Shown: in pieces, positions 33,769 through 44,000 of the stretch
Layout of the letters: the number at the start of each line of letters is the position of its first letter
How positions within the stretch are numbered: the stretch's first letter is position 1
From: Desulfomonilaceae bacterium
GTDB taxonomy: Bacteria > Desulfobacterota > Desulfomonilia > Desulfomonilales > Desulfomonilaceae
Assembly (NCBI GenBank): GCA_031082285.1
Contig: JAVHLK010000001.1
Span: 91,785-155,784, forward strand
Length of the DNA: 64,000 nt
Direction: 5' to 3'
The notes under the pieces: model-generated
The model's database searches: none
What the model saw: the letters and a program-made list of their open reading frames with translations, nothing else
Told to the model about the DNA's origin: nothing
Made by a program: the position numbers and the translations under genes

Positions 33769-35823
33769 TCAAAGACTCAATATGCGTCGCAACAACCGGC
33801 TCACCTCGCGCACGTCGTACGGTTTGGGAAGCACGCCCACGAATCCGTGGCTCTCATACTCCGCCATTATCGGATCGTTGGAATAGCCGCTTGATACGAC
33901 GGCCTTGACATTCGGGTCGATTCTCCGCAGTTCGGCTATGGTTTCCCTGCCCCCCATACCGCCCGGAATGGTCAGGTCCATAATCACCGCGTCGAACGGA
34001 CGTTGAGATTCCAGGCCCTCTCGGTAGATCCGCACCGCTTCCTTACCGTCTCCGGCAAAGGCCGTTTCGTACCCGAGCATGGAGAGCAGTTCTCCCGCAA
34101 GGTCTCGAATCAGATCGTCGTCATCCATCACGAGTATCATTCCGGTCCCGGACAAATCCAGCTCTTCCGTTTCGCCGGGACTTTCCGGCATCCTACGTGA
34201 AGCGGGCAAGTAGAAGTGAAAAGCGGAACCCACCCCCACCTCGGATTCCACCGTCATCAAGCCCCCGTGTTTGCGCACGACGGAGTACGAGGTAGCCAGC
34301 CCAAGGCCGGTTCCCGTCTTCTTGGTGGTGAAGTAGGGGTCGAAGATCTTCTGGAGATACTCCCGAGGTATGCCCATGCCGGTGTCCCGCACGGCAATTC
34401 TCACATATCGACCGTTCTCAATGGGCAGCGCGTCCTTCTCGCCCAGCGTCATGTTTTCCGCCTCAACCTCCAGCGTCCCCCCGTCGGGCATGGCCTGGAC
34501 CGCATTGATGACCAGGTTGTTGATCACCTGGTGGACTTGCCCCGCATCCATGTCGATGTGCCATAGATCCTCGGGAATCGAGAAGCGGGACAGTGTCTTG
34601 GATCCTCTGAGGGCGAACATGACCGAATCGGTCAATAACTCTCGAATGGACGATGTCTTCTTCACGGGCGCGCCGCCTTGGGAAAAGGTCAGCAGTTGGC
34701 GGGTCAGTTCTCCGGCGCGGGAGGAGGCCGTCACTGCGGCCTGAAGTCTGGTATACGCTTTGTGATCGGGATTCAGGTAGCCCAGCGCGAGAGAAATGTT
34801 TCCCATCACGCCGGTGAGAAGGTTGTTGAAGTCGTGGGCGATCCCGCCGGCCAACAAACCGAGGGATTCCAGATTCTGAGCACGCAGCAGTTCCTCTTCG
34901 GCCCTCCTCTTTTCGGATATGTCCCGTTTCAGCCACCAGAATCCCAGGAGACGATCCTTGCTCACATTACCGATGAAGGTATTCTCGAAGTATTGCGATG
35001 AAATGGAAAGCAGTTTCTCTCTTGAGTCAAAGGAATGAACGGGAAAACCCGACATTATCCATGCTTCATAAATCTTCCTGCGCTTACCCGTTGACGGAAA
35101 AAGGGTGCCGAGAGTCATTCCCAACATGTCTTCAATGGACTCCCGGTTGTACATTCGAGCAAATTCGTTGTTCCCATCAATCACCATGGCGGCTTGAACA
35201 CCCTCCAGCAAGTCCTCGAATCCTTGGGAGCAGTCAAGTGATCTGTGCAGAGCCAATTCCGCTATCCCCATGGGAAAGATATTCATAAGTTTCTTGTACT
35301 TCTGAATCGTCCGCAGCTGTTTCTGCGCAGTCAGATTTTCCAGTTGAACGAGAACGAGCTGTTCGTTCCCCAACCTGATGGTTCGCAGATGTATCCGCGC
35401 CCACATACGGGTGCCGAAGATCTGAAGAATTCTCTCCTTCACTCGCGGCTTTCTGTCTTTGAAGACCTTTTCGAGCAGCAATTGAGCCTCACGAGCCTCC
35501 TTGGGATTACGGAACAAGGAAGAGAACGTGAAACTTCTGAAGTCTGAACCGCCTTTGGTTATTGCCGAGAAAGCCGAGTTGGCGAATTCGACCGCGTGCG
35601 ATCGTGCGACTAACAGGGTGGGAACGGACAGCGACTGCAGTAGCTTGCCAAAGGAAGCCTCGTTGACCTTTGAGAGATCAAAGGAGCCCGACTTGGTCAG
35701 GTCGACGGTGAGCATCCGGTTTAAATCGATCGTATCGGTTCCCTCACCGTCCCTGCGGTATCTTCGAGTCGTCCCGGTGTCTTCCGTATCGTCGTCGGAT
35801 TCGCCAAAGTGGTCCCAGTCCAT
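33769..35823 (-). CDS. PAS hybrid histidine kinase with C-terminal receiver
   Basis: A 684-residue soluble protein. An acidic N-terminus is followed by PAS-like regions at about 60-165 and 195-300, the dimerisation box with His330 (GGIAHDFNNLL, the class with HDFNN), the HATPase domain (N-box NNLVINAVQAMP, G2 GTGLGL), and a receiver domain from about 560 with the phospho-acceptor in VIMDLTIPGGMGG. Family members pass phosphate on to a histidine phosphotransfer protein or another regulator. It converges with the cytochrome b gene with only 23 bases between stops. Confidence 0.9.
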   Translation of the reverse strand: MDWDHFGESDDDTEDTGTTRRYRRDGEGTDTIDLNRMLTVDLTKSGSFDLSKVNEASFGKLLQSLSVPTLLVARSHAVEFANSAFSAITKGGSDFRSFTFSSLFRNPKEAREAQLLLEKVFKDRKPRVKERILQIFGTRMWARIHLRTIRLGNEQLVLVQLENLTAQKQLRTIQKYKKLMNIFPMGIAELALHRSLDCSQGFEDLLEGVQAAMVIDGNNEFARMYNRESIEDMLGMTLGTLFPSTGKRRKIYEAWIMSGFPVHSFDSREKLLSISSQYFENTFIGNVSKDRLLGFWWLKRDISEKRRAEEELLRAQNLESLGLLAGGIAHDFNNLLTGVMGNISLALGYLNPDHKAYTRLQAAVTASSRAGELTRQLLTFSQGGAPVKKTSSIRELLTDSVMFALRGSKTLSRFSIPEDLWHIDMDAGQVHQVINNLVINAVQAMPDGGTLEVEAENMTLGEKDALPIENGRYVRIAVRDTGMGIPREYLQKIFDPYFTTKKTGTGLGLATSYSVVRKHGGLMTVESEVGVGSAFHFYLPASRRMPESPGETEELDLSGTGMILVMDDDDLIRDLAGELLSMLGYETAFAGDGKEAVRIYREGLESQRPFDAVIMDLTIPGGMGGRETIAELRRIDPNVKAVVSSGYSNDPIMAEYESHGFVGVLPKPYDVREVSRLLRRILSL

Positions 35824-36246
35824 GTCGTAATTCCCTCACGGACAGGTGATGATGTGGGGACAGCGCTGACACCGTCACTCCGCGGTCCGCAGCAGCCCGA
35901 AAATTCCTTTCCCTCGCCAACGCCCACGACTGCCGGAACTCGCACGATCTGCACGAGATATAGGGAATGACCGAAAGGCGAGGAGGCACCGAGCAGGGCC
36001 CACATCATTATCTCAGGTTCACAAACGAATGGTCAACAGAACTTCCACGCTCCATGTGCGGGAAAAAAAGGGGGCGCCCCGCAGAGCGCCCCTGATGTCC
36101 CCCCTTGCAAGAAAAGCGTCCCCCTCTTCCAAATCATGTCTCGTCGGCCCAATTCCGGCCTTCCTTACAATGCGTCGTCACTCGTCAGCATCTGTGGGAG
36201 TCCGTGACCGTAAGAGCGTGCCGTTAAAGTCGGCAGTCTCGGTACT
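35824..36246. other. 423-base intergenic region
   Basis: Apart from the minus-strand terminator at 36063-36092 nothing recognisable was found. Short frames reading through it have no ribosome binding sites and no family-like sequence. Confidence 0.4.
36063..36092 (-). terminator. Intrinsic terminator of the REC-CheB-PATAN gene
   Basis: On the minus strand GGGGCGC, an 8-base loop and GCGCCCC are followed by C and seven T. It lies about 155 bases downstream of the stop at 36247 and upstream of the hybrid kinase gene, which it insulates. Confidence 0.75.
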
Positions 36247-37722
36247 TCATTTGGCCGTCCCTACCCACTCGCGGTGAGCCGCGTCTCTGCGCCGAGCAGC
36301 TTCCAACAGCACCAGACCGCCTGGTTTGTTGATCGATTTGGTCAGCGGCTCTCGCCACGGTCGGTTAAGAAAACTCCCCCCCGGGGAGACCAAGCATCGG
36401 TACAATGCCTGGTCTCCCTGAAGCTCGCCGTATTGCGCGTGTAACACTCGGCCGTTTCGTATGTAGACCTGGCCTGTTACTCTGTTGTCCGAAAAGAACT
36501 CGAGCACGGTAGGTCTCCCGGTCAATAGGACGAACTCGACATAGCTTATGACATCGATTCCGCTCACATATCCGGCAAGTGCTCGTCTCTCCGTATCCGA
36601 CTCGGCGAATTCCGATTCAGCGCTTTCGTCACCGCCGACTCCACGGCAATCCGATACATGAGCACGCGCATCCACATCTTGTAGGATCCCATCGTCAAAA
36701 GACTCCATACTCTCGTGGCGCGTCAGGATTTCATCGAGAAAGGCCGATCCTTCCAGATCACTGACGCGTCCCACATAACCCCGTCCACCTGCGAGTCGTA
36801 TTTCCTCGATTCCTTCAACCCCTTCGTGGCCGCCATACCCGAGAACCAGGCCGACGCCGCGTCGACCCGCCGAACGAGCGAGTGACGACATGAGGTAATC
36901 GGCGCCGTGCCTCGCCGCCTCGTCGGCGTGAAGCTCCTGAAATCGAAAATTAAGTCCCCCCCCTTTATCACTTTCCAAAATAAGCCCTGCGGTGCCGGAG
37001 CACAGAAGGCAGGCGCCTTTTTCAATCTTCTTCACCGTTTTCAGGTTCCTTACGGGAACCGCACTGTATTGTGCCAGATACGTGACAAACGCCTCCACGT
37101 TCCTGGGAGCGGCCGGAATGGTCCCTATGAGGACATCCGAGAAGTCCGGAGGCAGGTTTGGAATGATTCTCAGGAAAGAGTAGTACCCGTTTGAAATCGC
37201 TGAAATGCACACATAACGTGCCGGCGAATCCGGCCGGGCGCCCGCGGCAGTTGCAGACCCGGTCATTGATGCGATCTTACGGGCGTAAGAGATGCCGTCA
37301 ACCCGAATAGCCGCTGCGTTCTTGACGCTTGACACGATGAGAGCGCGTTGCTCCTCGAGCGTCTCTTCTTTCTTGACCGAGGGTTTGGCAACGAGATCCA
37401 CCGCGCCGAATCGCAGTGCATCGAATGCGGTATCGGATATTTCAGAGGCCAAGGACACCATCACTACCGTCGGAATGGGATGCTTCACCATGATGTGTTT
37501 GAGTACCCCTATTCCGTCGATCTTGTGCGCATCCAGGTCCAGGACGATCACGTCCGGCAGAAGCTCTCCCACCATTTTCAGTGCCCGGGCGGCGCTGACG
37601 GCTCGACCCACCACTTCCAACGCTCGGTCTTCGGTCAGGATTTGAGCAATCTCCATGCCCATCAACAGAGATTCTGCCACTACGAGGACCCTGATCTTGG
37701 ATTTGTGAAGCTCGTCCTTCAT
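36247..37722 (-). CDS. Receiver-(inactive CheB-like)-DUF4388 protein
   Basis: A 491-residue three-part protein. A receiver domain (10-130) keeps phospho-acceptor Asp62, but the acidic pair is Ala16-Glu17. Residues about 168-335 follow the CheB methylesterase plan, yet the catalytic serine motif (GASTGG) reads ISAISNGYYS (173-182), the histidine site reads TIPAAPRN and the final Asp motif (GMGxDG) reads GYGGHEG. All three catalytic positions appear lost. A DUF4388/PATAN domain (383-456; SGIDVISYVEFVLLTGRPT, IRNGRVLHAQYG) ends the protein. No cheR or receptor genes are nearby. It probably acts as a phospho-regulated scaffold. Confidence 0.82.
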   Translation of the reverse strand: MKDELHKSKIRVLVVAESLLMGMEIAQILTEDRALEVVGRAVSAARALKMVGELLPDVIVLDLDAHKIDGIGVLKHIMVKHPIPTVVMVSLASEISDTAFDALRFGAVDLVAKPSVKKEETLEEQRALIVSSVKNAAAIRVDGISYARKIASMTGSATAAGARPDSPARYVCISAISNGYYSFLRIIPNLPPDFSDVLIGTIPAAPRNVEAFVTYLAQYSAVPVRNLKTVKKIEKGACLLCSGTAGLILESDKGGGLNFRFQELHADEAARHGADYLMSSLARSAGRRGVGLVLGYGGHEGVEGIEEIRLAGGRGYVGRVSDLEGSAFLDEILTRHESMESFDDGILQDVDARAHVSDCRGVGGDESAESEFAESDTERRALAGYVSGIDVISYVEFVLLTGRPTVLEFFSDNRVTGQVYIRNGRVLHAQYGELQGDQALYRCLVSPGGSFLNRPWREPLTKSINKPGGLVLLEAARRRDAAHREWVGTAK

Positions 37723-37934
37723 CGCTCCAAACTCTCAAGGAAGCGCCTTGTGCGGTGCTCTTCCCGCGAAATTTACCGGCACAACGTGGGGATTCGTTCG
37801 CCGGCGATTCTTGCACAACACGTACCGACATTGCTTGGAGCCACAAAAAAATGAATCCCAACGAAAACGAATAGTTGATGCCTAACAAGGAAAGGTGCCC
37901 GAGAGGAATGTGCAGTGGAGGGATTGCCTGTGTA

Positions 37935-37947
37935 GGTAACTATTACC
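37935..37947. promoter_or_regulatory. Operator-like palindrome, copy 1
   Basis: GGTAACTATTACC, arms matching at five of six positions around a central T. It is 213 bases upstream of the REC-CheB-PATAN start. A perfect relative lies 94 bases further right. Confidence 0.4.
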
Positions 37948-38028
37948 CGTGTAACGTGAGATGAAGAAAACCGCTACAAAACCGACGTGTTGAAGAGGGT
38001 GATTTTTTCCCTCTCGAGCAGCCGCGCG

Positions 38029-38041
38029 GGTAATTATTACC
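38029..38041. promoter_or_regulatory. Operator-like palindrome, copy 2
   Basis: GGTAATTATTACC, a perfect 6-1-6 palindrome. It overlaps the stop codon of the NtrC-type regulator gene. Between the two copies AGAGGG and CCCTCT flank a T-rich loop (about 37995-38015). The pair suggests binding of a dimeric regulator. Confidence 0.4.
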
Positions 38042-39824
38042 TCCGTACGCGCAGGGTTTTCATCAGATACTTCATCTGATCGCGGGAAATGCCCAACAAC
38101 GCGGATGCGTCCTTCACGCTGCCTCCGGAAAGCCGCAAACCTTCGCTTACCATCCATGTCTTGGCTTCTTGGAGCACGTCCGTCATGGACATGCCGGCTG
38201 TAAGATTGATGCTGAAGGAAGAGTCTTCGACCAACGAATCTTCGCAGTCGACTTTCCCGATCAGGTTAATGTCGTTCACGCCGATTCTGTCGTTTCGGCA
38301 GAGAATGAGAGCCCGCTCCATGACGTTTCTCAGTTCCCTGACGTTGCCGGGCCAGTGGTAATTGCGCAGTGTCGTCAGGGCGTGCCCGTCAATTACCGGT
38401 ATCTCTTGAAGTCCCATCTTCTCGGCAAGGGATTCTGAAAGATTCCGGACGATCAAAGGTAGATCCTCGATCCTCTCTCGAAGGGGCGGTACGCGGATGG
38501 AGAACACGTTCAACCGGTAAAAGAGATCTTTTCGAAAACTGCCGAGTTCGGCCTCTCGCTCCAAGTCTCGATTGGTTGCGGCAACGATGCGTGCGTTCAC
38601 CGATACGTTCTTCTCCCCGCCCACCCGCGTGAAGGACTGGGTGTCAAGAAAGGTAAGAAGTTTTGCCTGAAGCTGAGGCAGGAGGTCTCCGATCTCATTG
38701 AGCAGGAGGGTTCCTCCTTCCGCCAACTCCAGGAGCCCGCGTTTTCGTCCCCGGGACCCGGTGAACGCGCCGGACTCATGGCCGAACAGTTCCGACTCGG
38801 CCAGCTCGGGCGCGAGCGCGGCACAGTTTATACTGAAGAATGGACCGTCGGCTCGGTTGGAGTGATCGTGGAGGTACCAAGCGAGATAGTCCTTTCCGGA
38901 TCCGCTCTCCCCCAGAAACAACACGAGCGCGTCGGTTCCGGCAGCGAGTCGGATCTGCTTCAGAGTGGATCTCATGGCCTCAGAGGGGTACTCGTCGGCC
39001 TGGTCGGTTCGTTCGACGTCCTTGACTCTGCGCTCGGTTACGTCTCGTGCTATTCCACAGATCCCGATAACTTCGCCCAAAGAGTTGCGCATGGGCACCC
39101 TGGCACAGCTGATCGTCATCGGTACGTGGTTCGCGACTATGGTCTGCTCCGTCTCGATGCTCTGGCCGGCGAGGACTCTCAGTTCCAGATCCCGTATCTT
39201 TCTCGAAGGTTCTTCGGGAAACAGATCGTCATCGGTCTTTGCTGCGATGTCGTCGATCGACACGTCAAGAAGCCTGAGCATCGCGGGATTGACGTGTGTG
39301 TATTGCAGGTCGGTGTTTTTCAGGAAAATGCTGTCTTGAGCCGCCTCGAACACGGTCCGAAACCGCTCCTCGCTCTCTCGCAACGCCGCGGTGCGCTTTG
39401 TCACGGTTTCTTCGAGTTCGGCCCGGTGCCGTCTGACGATATCCTGAGCTTCCTTCATTTTGAGCAGCGAAGCGACGCGGATCCTCAGTTCGACTTTTTC
39501 TATGGGCTTTGAGATGAAGTCGTTTGCGCCGGCCTCGGCGGCACGCAGCTTGTCTTCTCTCTCCTTGAGCGCGGTGACCATGATTATCGGGAGGTATCCG
39601 TACTCCGGATGCTCCCGAATGCGTCGCGCCGTTTCATAACCGTCAATCCCGGGCAACATGACGTCCAGCAGCACGAGATCGATCTCCGGTGTCAACAAAG
39701 AGAGTGCCTCGTCGCCGTCGCGGGCCAACACGGAATGATAACCGAGAGACTCCAGCATGGCTTCCAAGAGATCCAGGTTATGCTGCTCATCGTCAACCAC
39801 GAGGATACGGTTTGGCTTGCTCAT
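38037..39824 (-). CDS. Receiver-PAS-AAA+ sigma54-type response regulator
   Basis: A 595-residue NtrC-class protein. Receiver domain (1-125) with acidic pair Asp11-Asp12 and phospho-acceptor Asp54; coiled linker; PAS domain (about 152-265); AAA+ domain (275-515) with Walker A GESGSGKD (305-312) and the sigma54-contact loop GAFTGS (352-357) where the last residue is usually Ala; Fis-type helix-turn-helix at the C-terminus (KDASALLGISRDQMKYLMK). It should open sigma54 promoters when phosphorylated. The start has GGAGG 8 bases upstream. Confidence 0.92.
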   Translation of the reverse strand: MSKPNRILVVDDEQHNLDLLEAMLESLGYHSVLARDGDEALSLLTPEIDLVLLDVMLPGIDGYETARRIREHPEYGYLPIIMVTALKEREDKLRAAEAGANDFISKPIEKVELRIRVASLLKMKEAQDIVRRHRAELEETVTKRTAALRESEERFRTVFEAAQDSIFLKNTDLQYTHVNPAMLRLLDVSIDDIAAKTDDDLFPEEPSRKIRDLELRVLAGQSIETEQTIVANHVPMTISCARVPMRNSLGEVIGICGIARDVTERRVKDVERTDQADEYPSEAMRSTLKQIRLAAGTDALVLFLGESGSGKDYLAWYLHDHSNRADGPFFSINCAALAPELAESELFGHESGAFTGSRGRKRGLLELAEGGTLLLNEIGDLLPQLQAKLLTFLDTQSFTRVGGEKNVSVNARIVAATNRDLEREAELGSFRKDLFYRLNVFSIRVPPLRERIEDLPLIVRNLSESLAEKMGLQEIPVIDGHALTTLRNYHWPGNVRELRNVMERALILCRNDRIGVNDINLIGKVDCEDSLVEDSSFSINLTAGMSMTDVLQEAKTWMVSEGLRLSGGSVKDASALLGISRDQMKYLMKTLRVRR

Positions 39825-40288
39825 TCGATGTGCCTCCGCGGATTTGACGGAACGTGACGAGAATTGACGGCATCCCGGAAACAGAGACGCATTACCGGCG
39901 TCAACGGACTCCTGTACTCTAACATCATTACCGCAGGAGTTTTACATCAAAGTGGGGCATATATTGAAAAATATTGATTTCGTTCCGAGCACGAGCGCGG
40001 GAGCAGCGGCGTCAATGATCTCTGCTCCATGGGGGATGCGGACCGGTTCGCTTCGGACCTGACGAATACGTGGGGGAATGCCGGGAGACCGGCCGTCGAA
40101 GCCCGGAAGATGATCGCACGGGTCACCGGAGTGTCGGGTGCTCCTACTCCGGGAACCCTTAGAAGGTTGTCCCGTTTCCCGGAGGTGCTTTCATGAGATT
40201 CGTATGCGGCGAGCCTGCTTCGACGCCGTTCGCGGCACATGATCAATGAGCCGCCGATCGACACGCGGCCGAACCGCGGTTGAAGGAA
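39825..40288. other. 464-base intergenic region
   Basis: No gene is supported. A short minus-strand frame here has no ribosome binding site. An AT-rich patch at 39957-39980 (ATATTGAAAAATATT) could belong to a promoter or weak hairpin but no clear box pair was found. Confidence 0.35.
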
Positions 40289-40807
40289 TTATGATTGGAT
40301 AATGGACGAGCGCTCAACCTGGAGCCGTTTCTCGAACTCCGACCAAAATTGTTGTTCCGATTTTCTCCACTCGGGCCCGAAGTGCTTGCCGAACAGTGAG
40401 CCGAGCTTGGTGAACAGGGATTTCCAGGCCGACTCGTAACTGAGGTTCAGGACGTCCTCAAGAAACGGAGCTATGTTGTCGATCTCGTCTTTTGGAACGT
40501 ACGCCCTCGCACCCAGCTCGATGGATTTCTTCAAGGCTTCCGGACTGAGAGCATGGGCGGTGAGCATGACGACGGGCAGGTCCCTCGACGTGGCGAACAT
40601 CAACAGCTCGAAGCCCCGAACACCCATAATGTCGAGTATCACGAGGTCATAGGTGTATGAAGAGAGCTTCTGGATGCCGATTTCGTACGACTGAGCAGTG
40701 TCCAAATTGACGCCGTACTTGTCGAGTTCCTCTCCCAAAATCTCGAGAATGTCGGGCTCATCGTCAACGGCAAGCATCCGCTTGCCCTTAAGAACGCTCT
40801 CAGCCAT
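40289..40807 (-). CDS. Single-domain response regulator with C-terminal helix
   Basis: A 172-residue protein. The receiver domain fills about 8-125: acidic pair in LAVDDEPD, phospho-acceptor in LVILDIMGVRG, Thr in VMLTAHA and Lys in YVPKDE. The last 45 residues are a charged, probably helical tail (PEWRKSEQQFWSEFEKRL) without a DNA-binding motif. It likely relays phosphate or binds a target protein. A good promoter lies just upstream, and it is divergent from the giant kinase, its most likely partner by position. Confidence 0.88.
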   Translation of the reverse strand: MAESVLKGKRMLAVDDEPDILEILGEELDKYGVNLDTAQSYEIGIQKLSSYTYDLVILDIMGVRGFELLMFATSRDLPVVMLTAHALSPEALKKSIELGARAYVPKDEIDNIAPFLEDVLNLSYESAWKSLFTKLGSLFGKHFGPEWRKSEQQFWSEFEKRLQVERSSIIQS

Positions 40808-40841
40808 GTTTCGATCCTCGTTTTTTCTGTTGAGATTACCT

Positions 40842-40871
40842 CTTATAGTGTAGACAAAACATGTGTGTCAA
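40842..40871 (-). promoter_or_regulatory. Sigma70 promoter of the response regulator gene
   Basis: On the minus strand TTGACA, an 18-base spacer and TATAAG. The -10 box ends 35 bases before the response regulator ATG, so the leader is short. Confidence 0.65.
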
Positions 40872-41065
40872 GGAGATTCGAGAGCAGGGGAACACGATAC
40901 ACGGGCTGATGACGATGAAGATGCATCGCCCCGGTGCTTCATCTCGTCAATGTTCCTTTGACTTTGTGAGCCGGGTGGCGTAAAGTCCAACTTGGAACGC
41001 TTCATCGGCCGTAACCCCCCAAAGACTTCCCACTGAACGCTTAGGCCGTCTGGGGAGCACTCCAA

Positions 41066-44000
41066 ATGAGAGATATGGACAAGACCAAGGCGCAGCTCAT
41101 CACCGAACTGAACCGTCTTCGACGTCGGAATGCCGATCTGGAGGCCCGGGAGGCGGAATACAATCGGGTGGGGACTGCTTTGAAGAAGTCTGAAGCCAAG
41201 TTTCGGCTGTTGACGGAGAAAGCCGTGGCCGGGGTATATCTTGTGCGCGACGGGCTGTTCACCTATGTGAACCCGAGAATGGCCGAGATATTCGGGTACG
41301 AGCCCCACGAACTGATTCACAAGAAAGGCCCGATCGACGTGGTCTTCCACTCGGATTGGCCGGTGGTCGAGAGGAATCTTCAGAAAAGGATTTCGGGGGA
41401 GGTGGAAGCCGTCAACTTTCGGTTCAGGGGGATAAGGAAAGATGGCGGAGTCATCCATGTTGAGGTCTATGGTTCGCGAACGGACGATGCCGGCCGGTCC
41501 GGGATAATCGGCACCCTGATTGACATTTCGGACCGCGTCTGGACCGAAATGGACCTCGAAAACGAACTCGAGAAATTCCAGGCGCTGTACGACCTTGCTG
41601 TTGCAATGACTGCCGAGCGTACCCTCGACGAGAACCTGCTCCTGGTAGTCGAGACCAGCCGGAGCCTGCTCAAAGCGGACAAGGCATTCATTGCTCTGAG
41701 AGACGAAGAGCGGAACGAACTGTACATGCACACCTTGTCGGGAATTGAAGCGGACGAATTCAGGGATCTGAAAATTCCGTTCGGTATGGGGCTCGGAGGC
41801 AAGGTGGCCGAAACCGGGCGGCTCTGCGTGGTGGAAGATTACTACAAGGAAACCGAACCCCATTTTCACGACATTATGCGGGAAGAGGGTCTGCTGTCCG
41901 GAATTGCCGTCCCGGTTCAGACCGGCGGAACCAACGTGGGGGTGCTCTACGTATTCAACCGTACCCAGACCCCTTTCTCTCGGTCCGACTTGGATACCCT
42001 CTCTCTGCTCGGCAACTTCGCAGCGGTCGAAATCTCCCGAAAAAGAGCGCTGCAGCACTTGACGGAACGCGAGAAGAGTTTCCGCGGGCTTTACGAAGAA
42101 GCGCGTCGACGTGAAGACTTGTATTTGTCACTGTTACGGTCATCGGCCGATGCCATCGTGATCTACGACATGGAGGGAGCGGCTCAGTACGTGAATCCGT
42201 CCTTTACCCGTATCTTCGGCTGGACAGACGAGGACGTGAAGGACCGGCGCATTCCGTTCCTCCCGGAATCCGAGCGTGAAGCGTCACTTGCCAAGATCCG
42301 GGAGATACTCAGGGAAGGCACCCTGTGCAGCGCCTTCGAGACCAAACGGTTTACCAAAGACGGGGCATTGGTGGACGTGAGCATCAGCGCATCCAGGTAT
42401 CACGATCACGACGGCAATCCCGCAGGCTTACTCAGCATTCTACGCGACATCACGGATCGCAAACAGGCAGAGGTGAAACTGCGGCAGAGCGAGGAGAGAT
42501 ACAGAGATCTCTATGAGGAGTCGGAACGAAGAAGGCGGCTTTACCGAACGCTGCTCGACGTTTCACCCGATCCGATCATCGTGTACGACATGGCCGGAAT
42601 TCCCAAGTACTCCAATCCGGCGTTTAGCAGGGTCTTTGGGTGGACCTTTGAGGAACTTGAAGGAAAGCGGACCGATTTCGTACCGGAAGAGAACTGGCCC
42701 GAGACTCGGGAAATGATCGGCAAAGTGCTCCGGGGAGAAAACTTTAGCGACACGGAGACCAGACGGTATACCAAAGACGGCCGGATCATCGACGTGAGCA
42801 TCAGCGGTGCCACGTTCTTTGACAAGGCCGGGGAGCCGAGCGGCAGCGTGGTCCACCTTCGGGACATTACTCCCCGAAAACGGGCGGAGGCCGACCTCGC
42901 GGCCGAGCTGAAAAAATTCCAGGCGCTTTACGATCTCGCTCTGGCAATGTCGGCAGAACGTACTCTGGATGAGAACCTCGCTTTGATCGTGGAAAAGAGC
43001 CGAGAGTTACTGGGATCCGACAAGGCGTTCATTGCACTGAGAGATCTGCGGCAAGGCGACCTTTATATGCATACGCTTTCGGGGATTGTTACCGATGAGT
43101 TCAAAAGGTTGAGAATTCCCTTTGGGGTGGGGCTGGGCGGTAAGGTCGCGGAGACGGGACAGCTGTGCGTGGTGGAGGACTACTTCAAGGAAATCGGACC
43201 CCACTTTCACGATATAGTGAGGAAGGAAGGGTTGCTTTCCGGAATTGCGGTGCCGGTTCAAATCGGCCGTACCAATGTGGGCGTCCTTTACGTTTTCAAT
43301 CGAACCAAGACTCCCTTTTCGAAGTCCGATCTGGACACGTTGTCGCTGCTCGGCAACATGGCCGCGGTCGAGATCACTCGCAAACGTGCCCAGGAAAGGG
43401 TTCGAGAGAGTGAGGAGAGCTACAAGCAGCTCTATGAAGAGGCCAAGAGACGGGAAGAACTCTACGTTTCGCTGCTCAATTCCTCCGCGGACGCCATCGT
43501 GATCTACGACATGGAAGGCCGAGCTCAATATGTGAGCCCATCGTTCACTCGGATATTCGGATGGACCATGGAAGAAGTCGAAGGGAAGCGAATTCCCTTC
43601 CTTCCCGACGAAGAGCGGGAAGCAACCATGACCATAATCCGGGGCTTAATCGAAGACGGCACACCTTGCATGGGGTTCGAGACCAAGCGGTACACCAAGG
43701 ACGGGGACCTGTTGGACATCAGTATCAGTTCGTCTCGGTATCGCGATCACGAAGGCAATCCCGCCGGCATCCTGGTCATCCTCCGTGATATTGCCGATCG
43801 AAAGCGAGCCGAAGCTGCGATCAAGGAAAGCGAACAACGATTCAGAACCCTTGCCGAAATGGCCCCGTTCGGGTTAGTGCTGCTGGCGCCGGATGAAACC
43901 ACCGAGTACATCAACCCAAAGTTCACCGAGATCTTCGGGTACGCCATTGAGGACGTTCCCGATTCCAAATCGTGGTTCGCCAGAGCGTATCCCAGTGAAC

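Noticed and set aside
37723..38036. Sigma54 promoter upstream of the REC-CheB-PATAN gene
   Set aside because: No GG-N10-GC arrangement with the expected flanks could be found on the minus strand; TGGCTC near 37840 has no matching second box.
39947..40264. 105-residue minus-strand frame
   Set aside because: No ribosome binding site, no recognisable domain, and arginine/serine-rich composition typical of non-coding GC-rich DNA.
40868..42058. Long open frame on the minus strand opposite the giant kinase
   Set aside because: It is antisense to clear PAS and GAF domains, has no ribosome binding site and no family-like sequence.
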